Source: Desulfosoma sp. (GTDB lineage Bacteria > Desulfobacterota > Syntrophobacteria > Syntrophobacterales > DSM-9756). From it: a stretch of DNA of 64,000 nt. Numbering within the stretch: the first letter of the stretch is position 1; every line of letters begins with the position of its first letter. The stretch lies in NCBI GenBank assembly GCA_037481875.1, contig JBBFKY010000002.1, forward strand, positions 415,264-479,263, given 5' to 3'. A model generated the notes under the pieces. It made no database searches and had not been told where the DNA came from. It saw only the letters and a list, made by a program, of their open reading frames with translations. The position numbers and the translations under genes were made by a program. Shown here piece after piece: positions 35,903 to 45,292 of the stretch.

Positions 35903-37227
35903 GAAATCACCACTCCGATAAAATCCATAACATTGGTTCGTGTCGGCCCGGTGATCACCAGGTCCCCTAGCCTTTCAAAAAAGGGATAAGCATTGTGAGC
36001 GTCCAAAAAGCTGGAAGCATGCCATCCCATGAGAGCCGAACGGATCACCGTGCTGCCGTCTGCAAAGGCCCCGGCCGCATCCGTAGGACCGTCGGTGCCG
36101 TCCGTACCTGCGCTCAGAAGGGTTATCTTGTGCCAGCCGTCCAGTGCCAGGGCCGCCGCCAGAGCCAGTTCCTGGTTACGGCCTCCTTTTCCTGGGAACG
36201 GGCCGAGGGTGACGGTGGTTTCTCCGCCGAAAAGAAGACATGCCGGAGGGGCTACAGGCCTTCCGAATAAAGCGACTTCTTTGGCTAAAGCGGCTATGAC
36301 TTTGGCCACATGGCGAGCTTCCCCTTCCAGGCGTGACGTCAGCACTAGGGTGCGGTAACCTCTACGGATGGCTTCTTCTTCGGCCGCCTTCAAGGCCGCC
36401 GGATTATTGGCGACAACCGTATGCGAAACCTTTTGGAACATGGGATCGTTGGGTTTGGGGGTTTCCGGACGTCGTCCTTCCAGACCTTCCCGTAAAACAT
36501 GCAAGACTTCTGCAGGAATCTTGTCTTTGAGATCGTAGCGCTCAATGACCTCAAAAGCTTCCCGGTAGGTGGAAAGATCCGGAGCCGTCGGGCCTGAAGC
36601 AATCACATCCAAGGGATCGCCGATCACATCCGACACCAAAAGGGTCACCACACGAGCGGGAGCTGCCGCGCGGGCCAGGCCGCCTCCTTTAAACCGAGAC
36701 AGATGTTTCCGCACTACATTGATCTCATGAATCGTAGCTCCAGCTCCCAAAAGCAATTCCGTGGTTTTCTGTTTGTGCTCTAAGGTCACAGGGGGCACGG
36801 GAGCCGGTGTCAAAGCGCTGCCACCTCCTGAAAAAACTGCCAAGATCAAATCGTCTTTCCCGGCCTGTGCGGCCAAATGCAGCAGTTCCTCCGTCGCTCT
36901 CACTCCCGCCGCATCTGGAACGGGATGCGCCGCTTCCAAAACCCTCACTTTTTTTAAAGGGACACCGTGGCCGTATTTCACCACGATCACCCCTTGAGTG
37001 AGAAAAGATTCAAGCAGGTCTTCAAGCGCTCTGGCCATGGGTGCCGTGCCCTTGCCGGCCCCCAGCACAAAAACCCGCCGATATCGCTCAAGATCCAATT
37101 GCTGACCATCGAAGACAAGACGAGTGCCTTGTCGGTGCACATGTCGCCGTACCGCCTCTTCGGGATCCACGGCAGCGAGGGCGGCACGAAAGACAGCAAG
37201 CAGATCCTCTCGAGCCTTGGAATCCAT
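35899..37227 (-). CDS. Glycerate 2-kinase (DUF4147/MOFRL family)
   Basis: 442 residues. The N-terminal DUF4147 domain has RVFVLGAGKGTAPMARALE, LAVFSGGGSALTPAP and INVVRKHLSRFKGGGLA; the C-terminal MOFRL domain has LFGGETTVTLGPFPGKGGRN and LLSAGTDGTDGPTDAAGAFA. These proteins are often mislabelled hydroxypyruvate reductase; the biochemical activity established for the family is glycerate 2-kinase. Its product 2-phosphoglycerate feeds enolase and then the overlapping pyruvate kinase. Confidence 0.92.
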   Translation of the reverse strand: MDSKAREDLLAVFRAALAAVDPEEAVRRHVHRQGTRLVFDGQQLDLERYRRVFVLGAGKGTAPMARALEDLLESFLTQGVIVVKYGHGVPLKKVRVLEAAHPVPDAAGVRATEELLHLAAQAGKDDLILAVFSGGGSALTPAPVPPVTLEHKQKTTELLLGAGATIHEINVVRKHLSRFKGGGLARAAAPARVVTLLVSDVIGDPLDVIASGPTAPDLSTYREAFEVIERYDLKDKIPAEVLHVLREGLEGRRPETPKPNDPMFQKVSHTVVANNPAALKAAEEEAIRRGYRTLVLTSRLEGEARHVAKVIAALAKEVALFGRPVAPPACLLFGGETTVTLGPFPGKGGRNQELALAAALALDGWHKITLLSAGTDGTDGPTDAAGAFADGSTVIRSALMGWHASSFLDAHNAYPFFERLGDLVITGPTRTNVMDFIGVVIS

Positions 37228-37314
37228 TCTTGCCTCCCCTTAGAAAAAAGATTAGGAAAAAGCCTTGTCAGCTCTTAGATCCCTGCGCCTGGGCACGTGC
37301 CAAGGAGGCCGTTT

Positions 37315-37872
37315 ATGGAACTGGCTCCGGAAATGTTCAAACGTTTTTTTCCTTTACCCGTCACGGTGCTCACCACCGTGAACCGGGAAGGCACACCCAA
37401 TGCCGCACCCTATAGCTGTGTGATGCCCATCTTGAGGCCCTTGCCCTTGATTGCCGTTGCTTCAGCGCTGCCTCGAGACACCTTGCGTAATATTCGAGAA
37501 ACCGGAGATTTCGTCGTTAACGTTATCGGAAAGCCGTCTTTTCGAGAAGCTATGCGCACGGCCCGACCCTATCCCTACGGAGTGAATGAACTGGAAAGAG
37601 TGGGCCTGGAAACCATGCCGGCAAAACGAGTGAAACCACCTCGCATCGCGGCAGCCATCGGCTGGATCGAAGCTGCTTTGGAACGGGAACTGACCGACGA
37701 GCGTTATGCGTTGCTTGTCGGGCGTATCTTGTGTTCAGAAATCAACGACCGCTACCTCGTCGATGGAAAACTCACGGAACATCCCCTGACGCTTCTCATG
37801 CCTCATTTCCGCACCCTCGGGGACGTGGTGCTCCACCGCGACGATCTTGAAAAGGACCTGACCAATCCATGA
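37315..37872 (+). CDS. Flavin reductase family protein
   Basis: 185 residues from ATG 37315, which has AGGAGG upstream. PLPVTVLTTVNREGTPNAAP, LIAVASALPRDTLRNIRETG and DFVVNVIGKP form the FMN-binding split-barrel of DIM6/flavoredoxin proteins. In sulfate reducers such proteins act as flavoredoxins or FMN reductases. The stop overlaps trmO by 4 bases. The electron partner is not known. Confidence 0.88.
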   Translation: MELAPEMFKRFFPLPVTVLTTVNREGTPNAAPYSCVMPILRPLPLIAVASALPRDTLRNIRETGDFVVNVIGKPSFREAMRTARPYPYGVNELERVGLETMPAKRVKPPRIAAAIGWIEAALERELTDERYALLVGRILCSEINDRYLVDGKLTEHPLTLLMPHFRTLGDVVLHRDDLEKDLTNP

Positions 37873-38267
37873 CCGACATCGTTTTTAAACCCATCGGCAT
37901 CGTTCGCACCCAGGCAGCTTCCGTCCCCCGGCACTGGACTATCTCCGACGTTGAAGGCACCCTGTGTATCGACGAAACCTATCAGCAAGGCCTCAGGGAC
38001 ATTCAACCCGGTCAGAAAATCATTGTCTTGTTTCACTTCCATAAAAGTCAACCCTTTTCGACCCAGGACCTTATTCAAAAGCCACCCCATCGTAACCAAC
38101 CCATGGGCGTCTTCAGCACCTGTTCTCCTCGACGTCCCAACCCCATCGGGCTTTCCGTAGTGGAAGTCTTAGATATTCAGGGATCAAAACTTCGCGTGAA
38201 AGGGATCGATATGCTGGATGGAACTCCAATCCTGGACCTCAAGCCCTGGATCGTTCCCGATTCCTAA
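37869..38267 (+). CDS. trmO: tRNA (N6-threonylcarbamoyladenosine(37)-N6)-methyltransferase
   Basis: 132 residues. FKPIGIVRTQ, IVLFHFHKS, GVFSTCSPRRPNPIGLSVVE and LDGTPILDLKPWI are the TrmO/TsaA (UPF0066) signature with the SRRPNPIG SAM-binding loop (here SPRRPNPIG). It methylates t6A37 in tRNA. It is shorter than E. coli TrmO, lacking the extra C-terminal domain, as in many bacteria. Co-translated with the flavin reductase. Confidence 0.92.
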   Translation: MTDIVFKPIGIVRTQAASVPRHWTISDVEGTLCIDETYQQGLRDIQPGQKIIVLFHFHKSQPFSTQDLIQKPPHRNQPMGVFSTCSPRRPNPIGLSVVEVLDIQGSKLRVKGIDMLDGTPILDLKPWIVPDS

Positions 38268-38279
38268 AAGGTGATTGAT

Positions 38280-39131
38280 ATGACCCAAGAAGCCACACAA
38301 TTAGACGCCGTAACCCTGACACGACTTCTTGACGGTGTGCCCATGCTTCCGGACACGGCTTTCACCGTTATGGACATGATGCAGAGGCCCGATACAGAGC
38401 CCAAAGTGTTGGCCGGCGTGGTGGCTCAAGATCCGGGGCTCACGCTGCAGACGCTGCATCTATGCAATTCACCTTTTTATTCTCTGCCCGTAGAAGTCGC
38501 TTCCATCGAACACGCCGTGCGTTTGCTGGGTTTAGAGACGGTATGCGGCATCGTCATGGCCGCCTATGTCCATGGACTCATGACGCGGTATTCGGGGGAA
38601 GGAGCCGGGTTATGGCTCAAAGGAGCCCGTCGCCATGTGATGCGCGTGGCGGATTGTGCCCAGTACTTGACGATGCATACTTCCTTGGGCATCGGCAAAA
38701 GCGTGGCCTGGACCCTGGGACTTTTGCATGACATAGGGAAACTCGTCCTGGCCCAGGTGAATGCACGAACGGCTCGAGCTGTGGAAGAACATATCTTTGC
38801 GCAGAGTGTGTCCTTGGTGGATGCGGAATGGGAAGTGTTGGGAACGGATCATGCCGAGGCGGGATTTCTTTTGGCTCAACGCTGGAGCCTTCCCGACATG
38901 ATCGCCCAGGCGGTGCGATGGCACCATCGCCCTGAAAAAAGCGAAGAGACGGCGGCGCTTCTTTTGTATTTGGCCGATACTTTGGCGCAAGTCGCCGAAG
39001 GTCGAAAGTCATGGAAGGCTCTTTTGGAAGACACCTTCACATTCAACTTGGTGCAAGATCGACTTGGACTGGATCCGAAGAACTTTTGCGCGCTGGCTCA
39101 AACCTGGCTGCAAAGCCCCAAAAGCCGTTGA
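38280..39131 (+). CDS. HDOD domain protein
   Basis: 283 residues. LDGVPMLPDTAFTVMDMMQR, VAQDPGLTLQTLHLCNSPFY, IEHAVRLLGLETVCGIVMAA and GLLHDIGKLVLAQ are HDOD features; HD-like residues remain in LHDIG and DHAEAGFLLAQRW. HDOD proteins act in signalling without proven hydrolysis. ATG 38280 has AGGTGA upstream; GTG 38271 is another option. It stands between trmO and the kor operon. Confidence 0.88.
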   Translation: MTQEATQLDAVTLTRLLDGVPMLPDTAFTVMDMMQRPDTEPKVLAGVVAQDPGLTLQTLHLCNSPFYSLPVEVASIEHAVRLLGLETVCGIVMAAYVHGLMTRYSGEGAGLWLKGARRHVMRVADCAQYLTMHTSLGIGKSVAWTLGLLHDIGKLVLAQVNARTARAVEEHIFAQSVSLVDAEWEVLGTDHAEAGFLLAQRWSLPDMIAQAVRWHHRPEKSEETAALLLYLADTLAQVAEGRKSWKALLEDTFTFNLVQDRLGLDPKNFCALAQTWLQSPKSR

Positions 39132-39210
39132 AAAGTCTTCGGCGCTCGGCTATGGGATAGGATCGGCTCTGATGAACGCCAACGGCCATTTTGGTGAAGG
39201 ATAAGGGGAC

Positions 39211-39570
39211 ATGGTGGAAAGGACTAAACCATCCAAGAAGCGAAAAGTTCAAGAGTCGGCACCCCGTGAAGAACCCGAAACGTTGCAGGTTCCAGAACCG
39301 GAAAACGTCGAGATGCCTGCTTCCACTCCGGAAGAACGAGAAAAACCCAAGCGCCATTTCGATATCGCCATTTTTTCGGGCTGGTGTAAAGGATGCGGCA
39401 TTTGTGCCGCCTTTTGTCCTCGAGAATGCATTGAAATGGGCGAAGACGGCAATCCCGTGGTCAAGGATGCGGACCGCTGCACGGGCTGTGGGTTTTGTGA
39501 AATCCACTGCCCGGACTTTGCCATCAGTGTTCGGGCGCGCAAGGTGGCCTCCAGTGACGAAGCCGACTAG
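39211..39570 (+). CDS. korD: 2-oxoacid:ferredoxin oxidoreductase, delta subunit (2[4Fe-4S] ferredoxin)
   Basis: 119 residues. The first ~48 are a charged, proline-rich extension; then CKGCGICAAFCP and CTGCGFCEIHCP (CX2CX2CX3CP twice) bind two [4Fe-4S] clusters. It passes electrons from the TPP subunits to ferredoxin. It heads the korDABC operon. Confidence 0.92.
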   Translation: MVERTKPSKKRKVQESAPREEPETLQVPEPENVEMPASTPEEREKPKRHFDIAIFSGWCKGCGICAAFCPRECIEMGEDGNPVVKDADRCTGCGFCEIHCPDFAISVRARKVASSDEAD

Positions 39571-39582
39571 GGAGACAAAATC

Positions 39583-40728
39583 GTGAGTGTTGCCAATATT
39601 TCGGGAAAACAAGTGCTGCTGCAAGGCAATGAAGCCGTGGTGGAAGGCGCATTGGCTGCCGGGTGCACATTCTTTGCCGGCTACCCCATCACTCCGGCAA
39701 CAGAAATCAGCGAGGTCATGTCCGTGAAGCTCCCGGCCATGGGTGGCACTTTTATTCAAATGGAGGACGAAATCGCCAGCATGGGGGCTATCATAGGAGC
39801 TTCCCTTGCCGGCGCCAAGTCCATGACGGCCACCAGTGGTCCGGGATTTTCCCTGATGCAGGAAAACTTGGGATTCGCCTGCGTGGCCGAAGTGCCATGT
39901 GTAGTGGTCAATGTGATGCGCGGAGGTCCCAGTACGGGGTTGCCCACGAATGTGGCTCAAGGCGATGTGATGCAGGCTCGATGGGGCACCCACGGGGATC
40001 ATCCCATTATCGTTCTGGCCGTTTCCAGCACAAAGGACTGCTTTGACATCACCGTCAAAGCCTTCAATCTTGCGGAAAAATACCGCACTCCGGTGATTAT
40101 CCTTTCCGATGAAGTGGTCGCCCATACGCGGGAAAAGATTCGAATTCCTCACCCGGAAGAAATCGAGGTGGTTGACCGCATACGACCCAATATGCCTCCG
40201 GAATGGTATATCCCCTACGAAGACAACAGTCGCGGTGTGCCGCCCATGGGCATCTTTGGAGACGGATACCGATACCACGTGACAGGTCTGATTCACGATG
40301 TTCGTGGATTCCCCACCCAAAGGGCCGATGAAATCGTTCCTTTTTTGACACGTATTCATCGAAAGATTTCCCAAAACTTTTTCGATATTCTCATGGTGGA
40401 AACGGAACTGGACGAAGATGCCGAAATTCTTGTGATCGCCTATGGATCGGTGGCACGATCGGCGCGTCGAGCTGTCAGAGAAGCCCGCAAGCGCGGTGTG
40501 CGGGCGGGTCTGGTACAACTGATTACCCTGTGGCCTTTTCCTCGCCAAATTTTGGAACCTTACCTGAAACGGGTGAAAGCCGTTCTGGTGCCGGAATTGA
40601 ACATGGGTCAGGTGTCTCGGGAAGTGAAGAGAATCAATCAGGGTATGACCCGCGTGGAGACCCTGAACCGTATCGATGGAAACCTCATCACCCCCGAAGA
40701 AATCCTGACGCGTCTCCTCAAGATTTGA
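39583..40728 (+). CDS. korA: 2-oxoacid:ferredoxin oxidoreductase, alpha subunit
   Basis: 381 residues. GNEAVVEGALAAGCTFFAGY and PITPATEISEVMS define the pyrimidine-binding domain of the alpha subunit; TSGPGFSLMQENLG and MRGGPSTGLPT follow. GTG start with GGGAG upstream. The gene order D-A-B-C and sequence fit the 2-oxoglutarate-type (Kor) enzyme, though 2-oxoisovalerate or related substrates cannot be excluded. It makes acyl-CoA and reduced ferredoxin. Confidence 0.93.
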   Translation: MSVANISGKQVLLQGNEAVVEGALAAGCTFFAGYPITPATEISEVMSVKLPAMGGTFIQMEDEIASMGAIIGASLAGAKSMTATSGPGFSLMQENLGFACVAEVPCVVVNVMRGGPSTGLPTNVAQGDVMQARWGTHGDHPIIVLAVSSTKDCFDITVKAFNLAEKYRTPVIILSDEVVAHTREKIRIPHPEEIEVVDRIRPNMPPEWYIPYEDNSRGVPPMGIFGDGYRYHVTGLIHDVRGFPTQRADEIVPFLTRIHRKISQNFFDILMVETELDEDAEILVIAYGSVARSARRAVREARKRGVRAGLVQLITLWPFPRQILEPYLKRVKAVLVPELNMGQVSREVKRINQGMTRVETLNRIDGNLITPEEILTRLLKI

Positions 40729-40774
40729 GCCGGCGCGGTCAAGGATCCGTAAGTGAATGAATGTGAGGCATTCC

Positions 40775-41617
40775 ATGGCTGAAGTCACCAAACTCATTCA
40801 TAAATACCTTCGTCACGACAAGAAATTTCCACACGTATGGTGCCCGGGATGCGGCAACGGCATCCTCTTGGGAGCGCTGATTCGAGCCATCGATCGGACG
40901 GGGTATGAAAAAGACGATATCGTGCTGGTTTCCGGCATCGGGTGTGCAGGAAGGTTGCCGGTCTACGTGGACTTCAACACGTTGCACACCACCCACGGGC
41001 GAGCCCTCACCTTTGCCACGGGGGTTAAGCTGGCCAATCCACGTCTCCAAGTCATTGTCATCATGGGAGACGGGGATGCAACGGCCATCGGAGGGAACCA
41101 CTTTATTCATGCGGCACGACGCAACCTGAATCTGACGGCCATTATTGTCAACAACAACATCTACGGCATGACCGGGGGGCAATACTCCCCCACCACGCCT
41201 TACGGAGCTCTGGCCACAACGGCCGTCTACAGACATATTGAGCAGTCTTTTTCCATCGCCGAACTGGCCGTAACAGCCGGCGCGAGCATGGTGGCACGAG
41301 GCACCGTCTACCACGCCACCATGCTGGATCGGCTTATTGAACAGGCCATTCGCAAGAGAGGGTTTTCCGTGGTGGAAGTGATCAGCCATTGCCATACCCA
41401 ATATGGGCGGCGCAACAAATTGGGAGGTGCTGTAGACATGTTGCGCTGGCAAAAAGAAAATGCGGTGCGCGTGGAAAAGGCTGCGAAAATGAGCGAAGAA
41501 GAACTGGCAGGAAAATTCACCATCGGTGTTTTGGTGGATCGAGATCTGCCCATATACACGGAAGAATACCGAAAGATTCGCGAAGCCGCTCGAAGCCGCA
41601 TGGCCGCCGTTAAATAG
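40775..41617 (+). CDS. korB: 2-oxoacid:ferredoxin oxidoreductase, beta subunit
   Basis: 280 residues. CPGCGNGILLGAL holds the cluster/TPP entry motif; MGDGDATAIGGNHFIHAARR and NNNIYGMTGGQYSPTTP are the TPP-Mg2+ binding motif and the following loop. GTGAGG lies upstream of ATG 40775; ATG 40757 would add six residues. It forms the catalytic core with KorA. Confidence 0.93.
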   Translation: MAEVTKLIHKYLRHDKKFPHVWCPGCGNGILLGALIRAIDRTGYEKDDIVLVSGIGCAGRLPVYVDFNTLHTTHGRALTFATGVKLANPRLQVIVIMGDGDATAIGGNHFIHAARRNLNLTAIIVNNNIYGMTGGQYSPTTPYGALATTAVYRHIEQSFSIAELAVTAGASMVARGTVYHATMLDRLIEQAIRKRGFSVVEVISHCHTQYGRRNKLGGAVDMLRWQKENAVRVEKAAKMSEEELAGKFTIGVLVDRDLPIYTEEYRKIREAARSRMAAVK

Positions 41618-41651
41618 GATCAAAGGAACGCTATAAACGGAAGGAACACCG

Positions 41652-42200
41652 ATGGGGTACCGATATGAAGTGCGTTTAAGCGGGTCTGGAGGTCAAGGGC
41701 TGATCATGGCCGGAATCATTTTGGCTGAAGCCGCCGGCATTTATGACGGCAAATTCGTTTGCCAAACCCAGAGTTACGGGCCGGAAGCTCGAGGTGGGGC
41801 CAGCAAGTCGGAAGTCGTCATCAGCGATGAGGAAATCGATTACCCCAAGGCCATCAAACCTGACGTGCTTCTGGCCATGAACCAGAAATCCTGCGACGCT
41901 TACTTTTTCGACCTGAAGCCCGACGGCATTCTGATTGTGGACAGCACCTTTGTGAAACAGGTGCCCACGACGCGAGCCATCTCCATTCCCTTTACCCAGA
42001 TCGCTCGATCGCAATTAAAGAAAGAAATGACCGCCAACATCATCGCTCTAGGAGCCTTGGCCGTGCTGACACGGTGCGTTTCCTTGAGTTCTCTGGAAGC
42101 GGCGGTGTTGGCTCGAGTCCCCTCGGGGACCGAAGAGCTCAATAAAGCGGCCCTGGAAGCCGGCATCAACGCGGCTAAAAGTCATTTGAAAGGAACTTAG
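41652..42200 (+). CDS. korC: 2-oxoacid:ferredoxin oxidoreductase, gamma subunit
   Basis: 182 residues. LSGSGGQGLIMAGIILAEAA binds the CoA part, and QTQSYGPEARGGASKSEVVI is diagnostic for gamma subunits. It is the last subunit gene; surE begins 7 bases later, probably on the same transcript. With KorD, A and B it completes a four-subunit enzyme. Confidence 0.93.
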   Translation: MGYRYEVRLSGSGGQGLIMAGIILAEAAGIYDGKFVCQTQSYGPEARGGASKSEVVISDEEIDYPKAIKPDVLLAMNQKSCDAYFFDLKPDGILIVDSTFVKQVPTTRAISIPFTQIARSQLKKEMTANIIALGALAVLTRCVSLSSLEAAVLARVPSGTEELNKAALEAGINAAKSHLKGT

Positions 42201-42207
42201 AAAACCT

Positions 42208-43002
42208 ATGAGAATCCTTCTGACGAACGACGATGGCATCTTCGCCAAGGGTATTGAAGCCCTGTACGAAGCCCTAAGCCGTCACCACGATGTTTATGTG
42301 ATTGCCCCGGAAACGGAACGCAGCGCCGTCGGTCATGCCATCACCTTTCTGGATCCTCTGCTGGTCAAGCCGGTCAAGCGTAATGGAGCTTTCTTCGGCT
42401 ACGCCTGCACGGGAACACCGGCTGACTGCGTCAAACTGGGCGTCTGCGAACTCATGCGCCCTCTTCCCGATGTGGTGGTTTCTGGGATCAACCTGGGAGC
42501 CAACGTGGGAATCAACGTGCTTTATTCCGGAACCGTTTCGGCCGCCACCGAAGGAGCCATTCTAGGATTTCCGGCCGTAGCGGTTTCCATCGATTCCTTT
42601 GAACCGCAGGACTTTTCAGGAGCCACCGAAGCGGTGCTGCATCTTCTTACCATTATCGAAAAGCGCGGCCTTCCGCGCGGCGTCTGCCTCAATGTCAATG
42701 TGCCCAACCTTTCTTCCAAAGATATTCGCGGTATGCGCATCACTCATCAAGGTCGCCTGATCTACCAGGAAAGCTATGAACGCCGCATTGACCCTCGAAA
42801 CCGCGTCTACTACTGGTTGACGGGATCGGTTCAGGTGGTTGAAAACAGTCCGGATGCCGACGTGCAAGCCTTGGCCGAAGGCTACATTTCCATTACGCCC
42901 ATTCAGCATGATCTCACCCATCACGCCATGCTGGCGGAACTCAAACGCTGGGGCCTGGACGACTCTGCAAAACGCCTGCACGTGGCGGCTTCACGAAAAT
43001 GA
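42208..43002 (+). CDS. surE: 5'/3'-nucleotidase SurE
   Basis: 264 residues. [10 protein letters not shown] supplies the metal-binding aspartate pair, [12 protein letters not shown] the substrate serine, [10 protein letters not shown] and [20 protein letters not shown] the remaining active-site loops. It dephosphorylates nucleoside monophosphates and is often stress-linked. AAGGAAC precedes the ATG. Confidence 0.95.
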   Translation: MRILLTNDDGIFAKGIEALYEALSRHHDVYVIAPETERSAVGHAITFLDPLLVKPVKRNGAFFGYACTGTPADCVKLGVCELMRPLPDVVVSGINLGANVGINVLYSGTVSAATEGAILGFPAVAVSIDSFEPQDFSGATEAVLHLLTIIEKRGLPRGVCLNVNVPNLSSKDIRGMRITHQGRLIYQESYERRIDPRNRVYYWLTGSVQVVENSPDADVQALAEGYISITPIQHDLTHHAMLAELKRWGLDDSAKRLHVAASRK

Positions 43003-43067
43003 AACCTGGATTTTTCCCTTGCCCCACAAAGCCCAAAGTGGTATGAAGCCTGCGTTTCGCCGATTGG

Positions 43068-43144
<77 letters not shown>

Positions 43145-43152
43145 GAAAAGTC

Positions 43153-43188
43153 AGGGACTTAGCTCATCAGGCTAAGTCCTCTTTTTTT
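43153..43188 (+). terminator. Rho-independent terminator after tRNA-Arg
   Basis: Stem GGACTTAGC / GCTAAGTCC (43155-43163 and 43171-43179) followed by TCTTTTTTT. Confidence 0.85.
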
Positions 43189-44055
43189 GGTGGCGGAAGA
43201 GCCGACAGATTTCCATGAGCGAACAAAGCGGCCTCTCTTGGCCAAAAATTGCTTTTCGCCGTCTAGAGTCGCATGACATGGCTCCAGGCGCCCAGCAGTC
43301 GGTTTCAGCAGCACGGTGAACATATCGTCCGTGACCCTTGGTAGCTTGCCGTTTTAATTCTTTGCATTGCATAAAAAGATTTCGAGGTTTTCATCGGGTG
43401 CCGAATGGCTGTAAACACACAAGGATGTGACAAACTTCTGGAGGTCTTCATACCGGTCCCAGTCGTCCTTGCCGCTCACCAGACTGTCCACTAATTCCAT
43501 TGCGCGCCACTCTTCGGCTTCAGCATTCGAGGTGTGGATTCCAAAATCGCCCCGCGAGCCCCCGAAACCTCGATATATTCCTCCGAAGGCTCCCGTCGCC
43601 GGTACGGCTCTTCCACGATCACCCAGCTACCGGGCTTCGGCATGGTCTCCAACGCTTCGAGAGTCCTGGCACGCCCTCCAAAGATCCAACCGGCACCGAG
43701 ACATGAGGGCAAATCCGGGCTGTTTTCATTGTCTGGCTTAAAGTCCGCGGCATCCATGCGGACGAAGGGGATACCTGCAGCCGGAACTCGAGTTTCATGC
43801 CTTCTCTTCCCTTCCGGTATGAAGAAATTTCTGCACAAACGATAAACTGCGATGAATCTTATGGGCAAAGTCTCGTTTCTTGCTCATGATCCCGGGGCAC
43901 CTGATCCCATGAGGGCCCAGGAGCGCTTTCGGCATGCTTTGATAGCCGTATAGTTGATCGGGGCCTGGCAGCCCCAAAAAAAGACATAGGGCTTGCTTTT
44001 GAAGTTGACGCATAAAGACGTTCCGGCACCCTGCCGGTCAACGACACGAAGAACT
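43189..44055. other. Low-coding region holding a methyltransferase relic
   Basis: Apart from the relic at 43354-43868 I see no gene. The bases 43869-44055 contain short frames without protein-like composition, and 43189-43353 are blank. Confidence 0.5.
43354..43868 (-). pseudogene. Decayed class I SAM-dependent methyltransferase
   Basis: The frame 43491-43868 reads VRMDAADFKPDNENSPDLPS, CLGAGWIFGGRARTLEALE and GSWVIVEEPYRRREPSEEY, which match motifs II-III of small class I methyltransferases. The N-terminal SAM motif I is missing. Near 43500 the frame shifts: the continuation EEWRAMELVDSLVSGKDDWD then RYEDLQKF runs in another frame to stop 43354. So there are a 5' truncation and at least one frameshift. 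Confidence 0.6.
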
Positions 44056-45150
44056 TCAGGTGCTGGAAGGACATGGATCCTCGACCCCGCTCAAGGATGG
44101 ACTTTTTTGGGGAAGGCCTGACCAGCGTATCGCCACCACGGACCACAACCAGAGTGCAACAAAAACAGCTGCACAGATGCCACCCACGGGATCAATCCCC
44201 GACTCCACGCGCAAGCTCCCCAGTGGATGCACGCCAATGCCAAAGGCTTCGAAAAATCGGTTGGTGAGCCATCCCATGAAAAGCGAACAGGAAGAAACGC
44301 CCAAAAGATAAACCGTCGTTGCCGCTTTGCCCCAAAAACGGTTGAGCACGGTCAGAGTCGCTGCATTGGTGGCAGGACCTACAAGGAGAAAGACCAAGGC
44401 TGCGCCTGGAGAAAGACCGTCGGCCATAAGCACGGCGCCAATAGGAGTTGAAGCGCTTGCACACATGTAAAGGGGAATCCCTGCAATAAGCATGAGCAGC
44501 ATGGATCGACCTTCACCGGCGGAGATCCATCGGCTGAAATCTTCCGGAACCAGAACGCCGATGAGACCGGAAAGAAGAATTCCCAACAAAAGCCACCCAC
44601 CCATATCCCGGAGCAAGTCGACAAAGGCATAGCGAAAACCTTCGCCAAGACGTCGAGGCCATGGACGAACGGATAGAGCTTGCTCCTTCGAGTCATCCGT
44701 GAAACACTGACAAAAACCAGAAGTCTTGGAATCTTTGACATCGCGAACGCAGCTTACCAGAACCCCTGTCACCGTTGCGGTCAGAAAGGCGGCCACGGGA
44801 CGAATCACCGTGAACACCGGCCCAAGGAGTGCATAGGTGACAGCCATGGAATCCACACCTGTTTCTGGCACAGAAACCAAAAAAGCCGCAGCGGGGCCTT
44901 TGCCAACGCCTTGATTTCGAAGATCGATGGCAACGGGAAGCACACCACACGAACAGAGCGGTAGGGGAATCCCCCAGAGCGAAGCCTTGATAATGGGGCC
45001 TAACCCTCTTCCGCCCAGCTGCCGTTTCACCAGACTCGTCGGGACGAAAGCCCGCACGCATCCGGCCGCGGCAAGCCCAAAAAGCACATAAGGGGCGGAT
45101 GCCGCCAGGATTCGAAAACTTTCCCATAGAATCTTGAAAAGAATTTCCAT
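44056..45150 (-). CDS. Permease of the SO_0444 / DUF318 (ArsP-like) family
   Basis: 364 residues with ~10 membrane helices in two blocks separated by a hydrophilic loop (about 145-180). PLPLCSCGVLPVAIDLRNQG carries the diagnostic CSCGV motif, mirrored in the second half by IPLYMCASASTPIGAVLMAD. This pseudo-symmetric layout is that of putative Cu/Zn efflux or organoarsenical permeases. The substrate is uncertain. It stands alone. Confidence 0.85.
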   Translation of the reverse strand: MEILFKILWESFRILAASAPYVLFGLAAAGCVRAFVPTSLVKRQLGGRGLGPIIKASLWGIPLPLCSCGVLPVAIDLRNQGVGKGPAAAFLVSVPETGVDSMAVTYALLGPVFTVIRPVAAFLTATVTGVLVSCVRDVKDSKTSGFCQCFTDDSKEQALSVRPWPRRLGEGFRYAFVDLLRDMGGWLLLGILLSGLIGVLVPEDFSRWISAGEGRSMLLMLIAGIPLYMCASASTPIGAVLMADGLSPGAALVFLLVGPATNAATLTVLNRFWGKAATTVYLLGVSSCSLFMGWLTNRFFEAFGIGVHPLGSLRVESGIDPVGGICAAVFVALWLWSVVAIRWSGLPQKSPSLSGVEDPCPSST

Positions 45151-45190
45151 TGGCTCAACCCTTTATTCCAAACCATGCCGGTAGACTTGG

Positions 45191-45257
45191 AGCGGTCACC
45201 TAGGTCCGCCCCTACGGCTCATTGGTTTCCAGGCGGATACACGAATCCGCCCGTACG
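45191..45257. repeat. Dispersed GC-rich palindromic repeat (copy C)
   Basis: Two units: AGGTCCGCCCCTAC (ending 45215) and GGCGGATACACGAATCCGCC (45232-45251). Same family as at 8262 and 34175 but shorter. Confidence 0.6.
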
Positions 45258-45292
45258 GGCCTGATGGCTACAAGGGTGAGGTCGCTCCATGT

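Noticed and set aside
39043-40797. 584-residue minus-strand open frame opposite korA
   Set aside because: It is antisense to a clear korDAB operon; composition (His- and Phe-rich) is that of a shadow frame.
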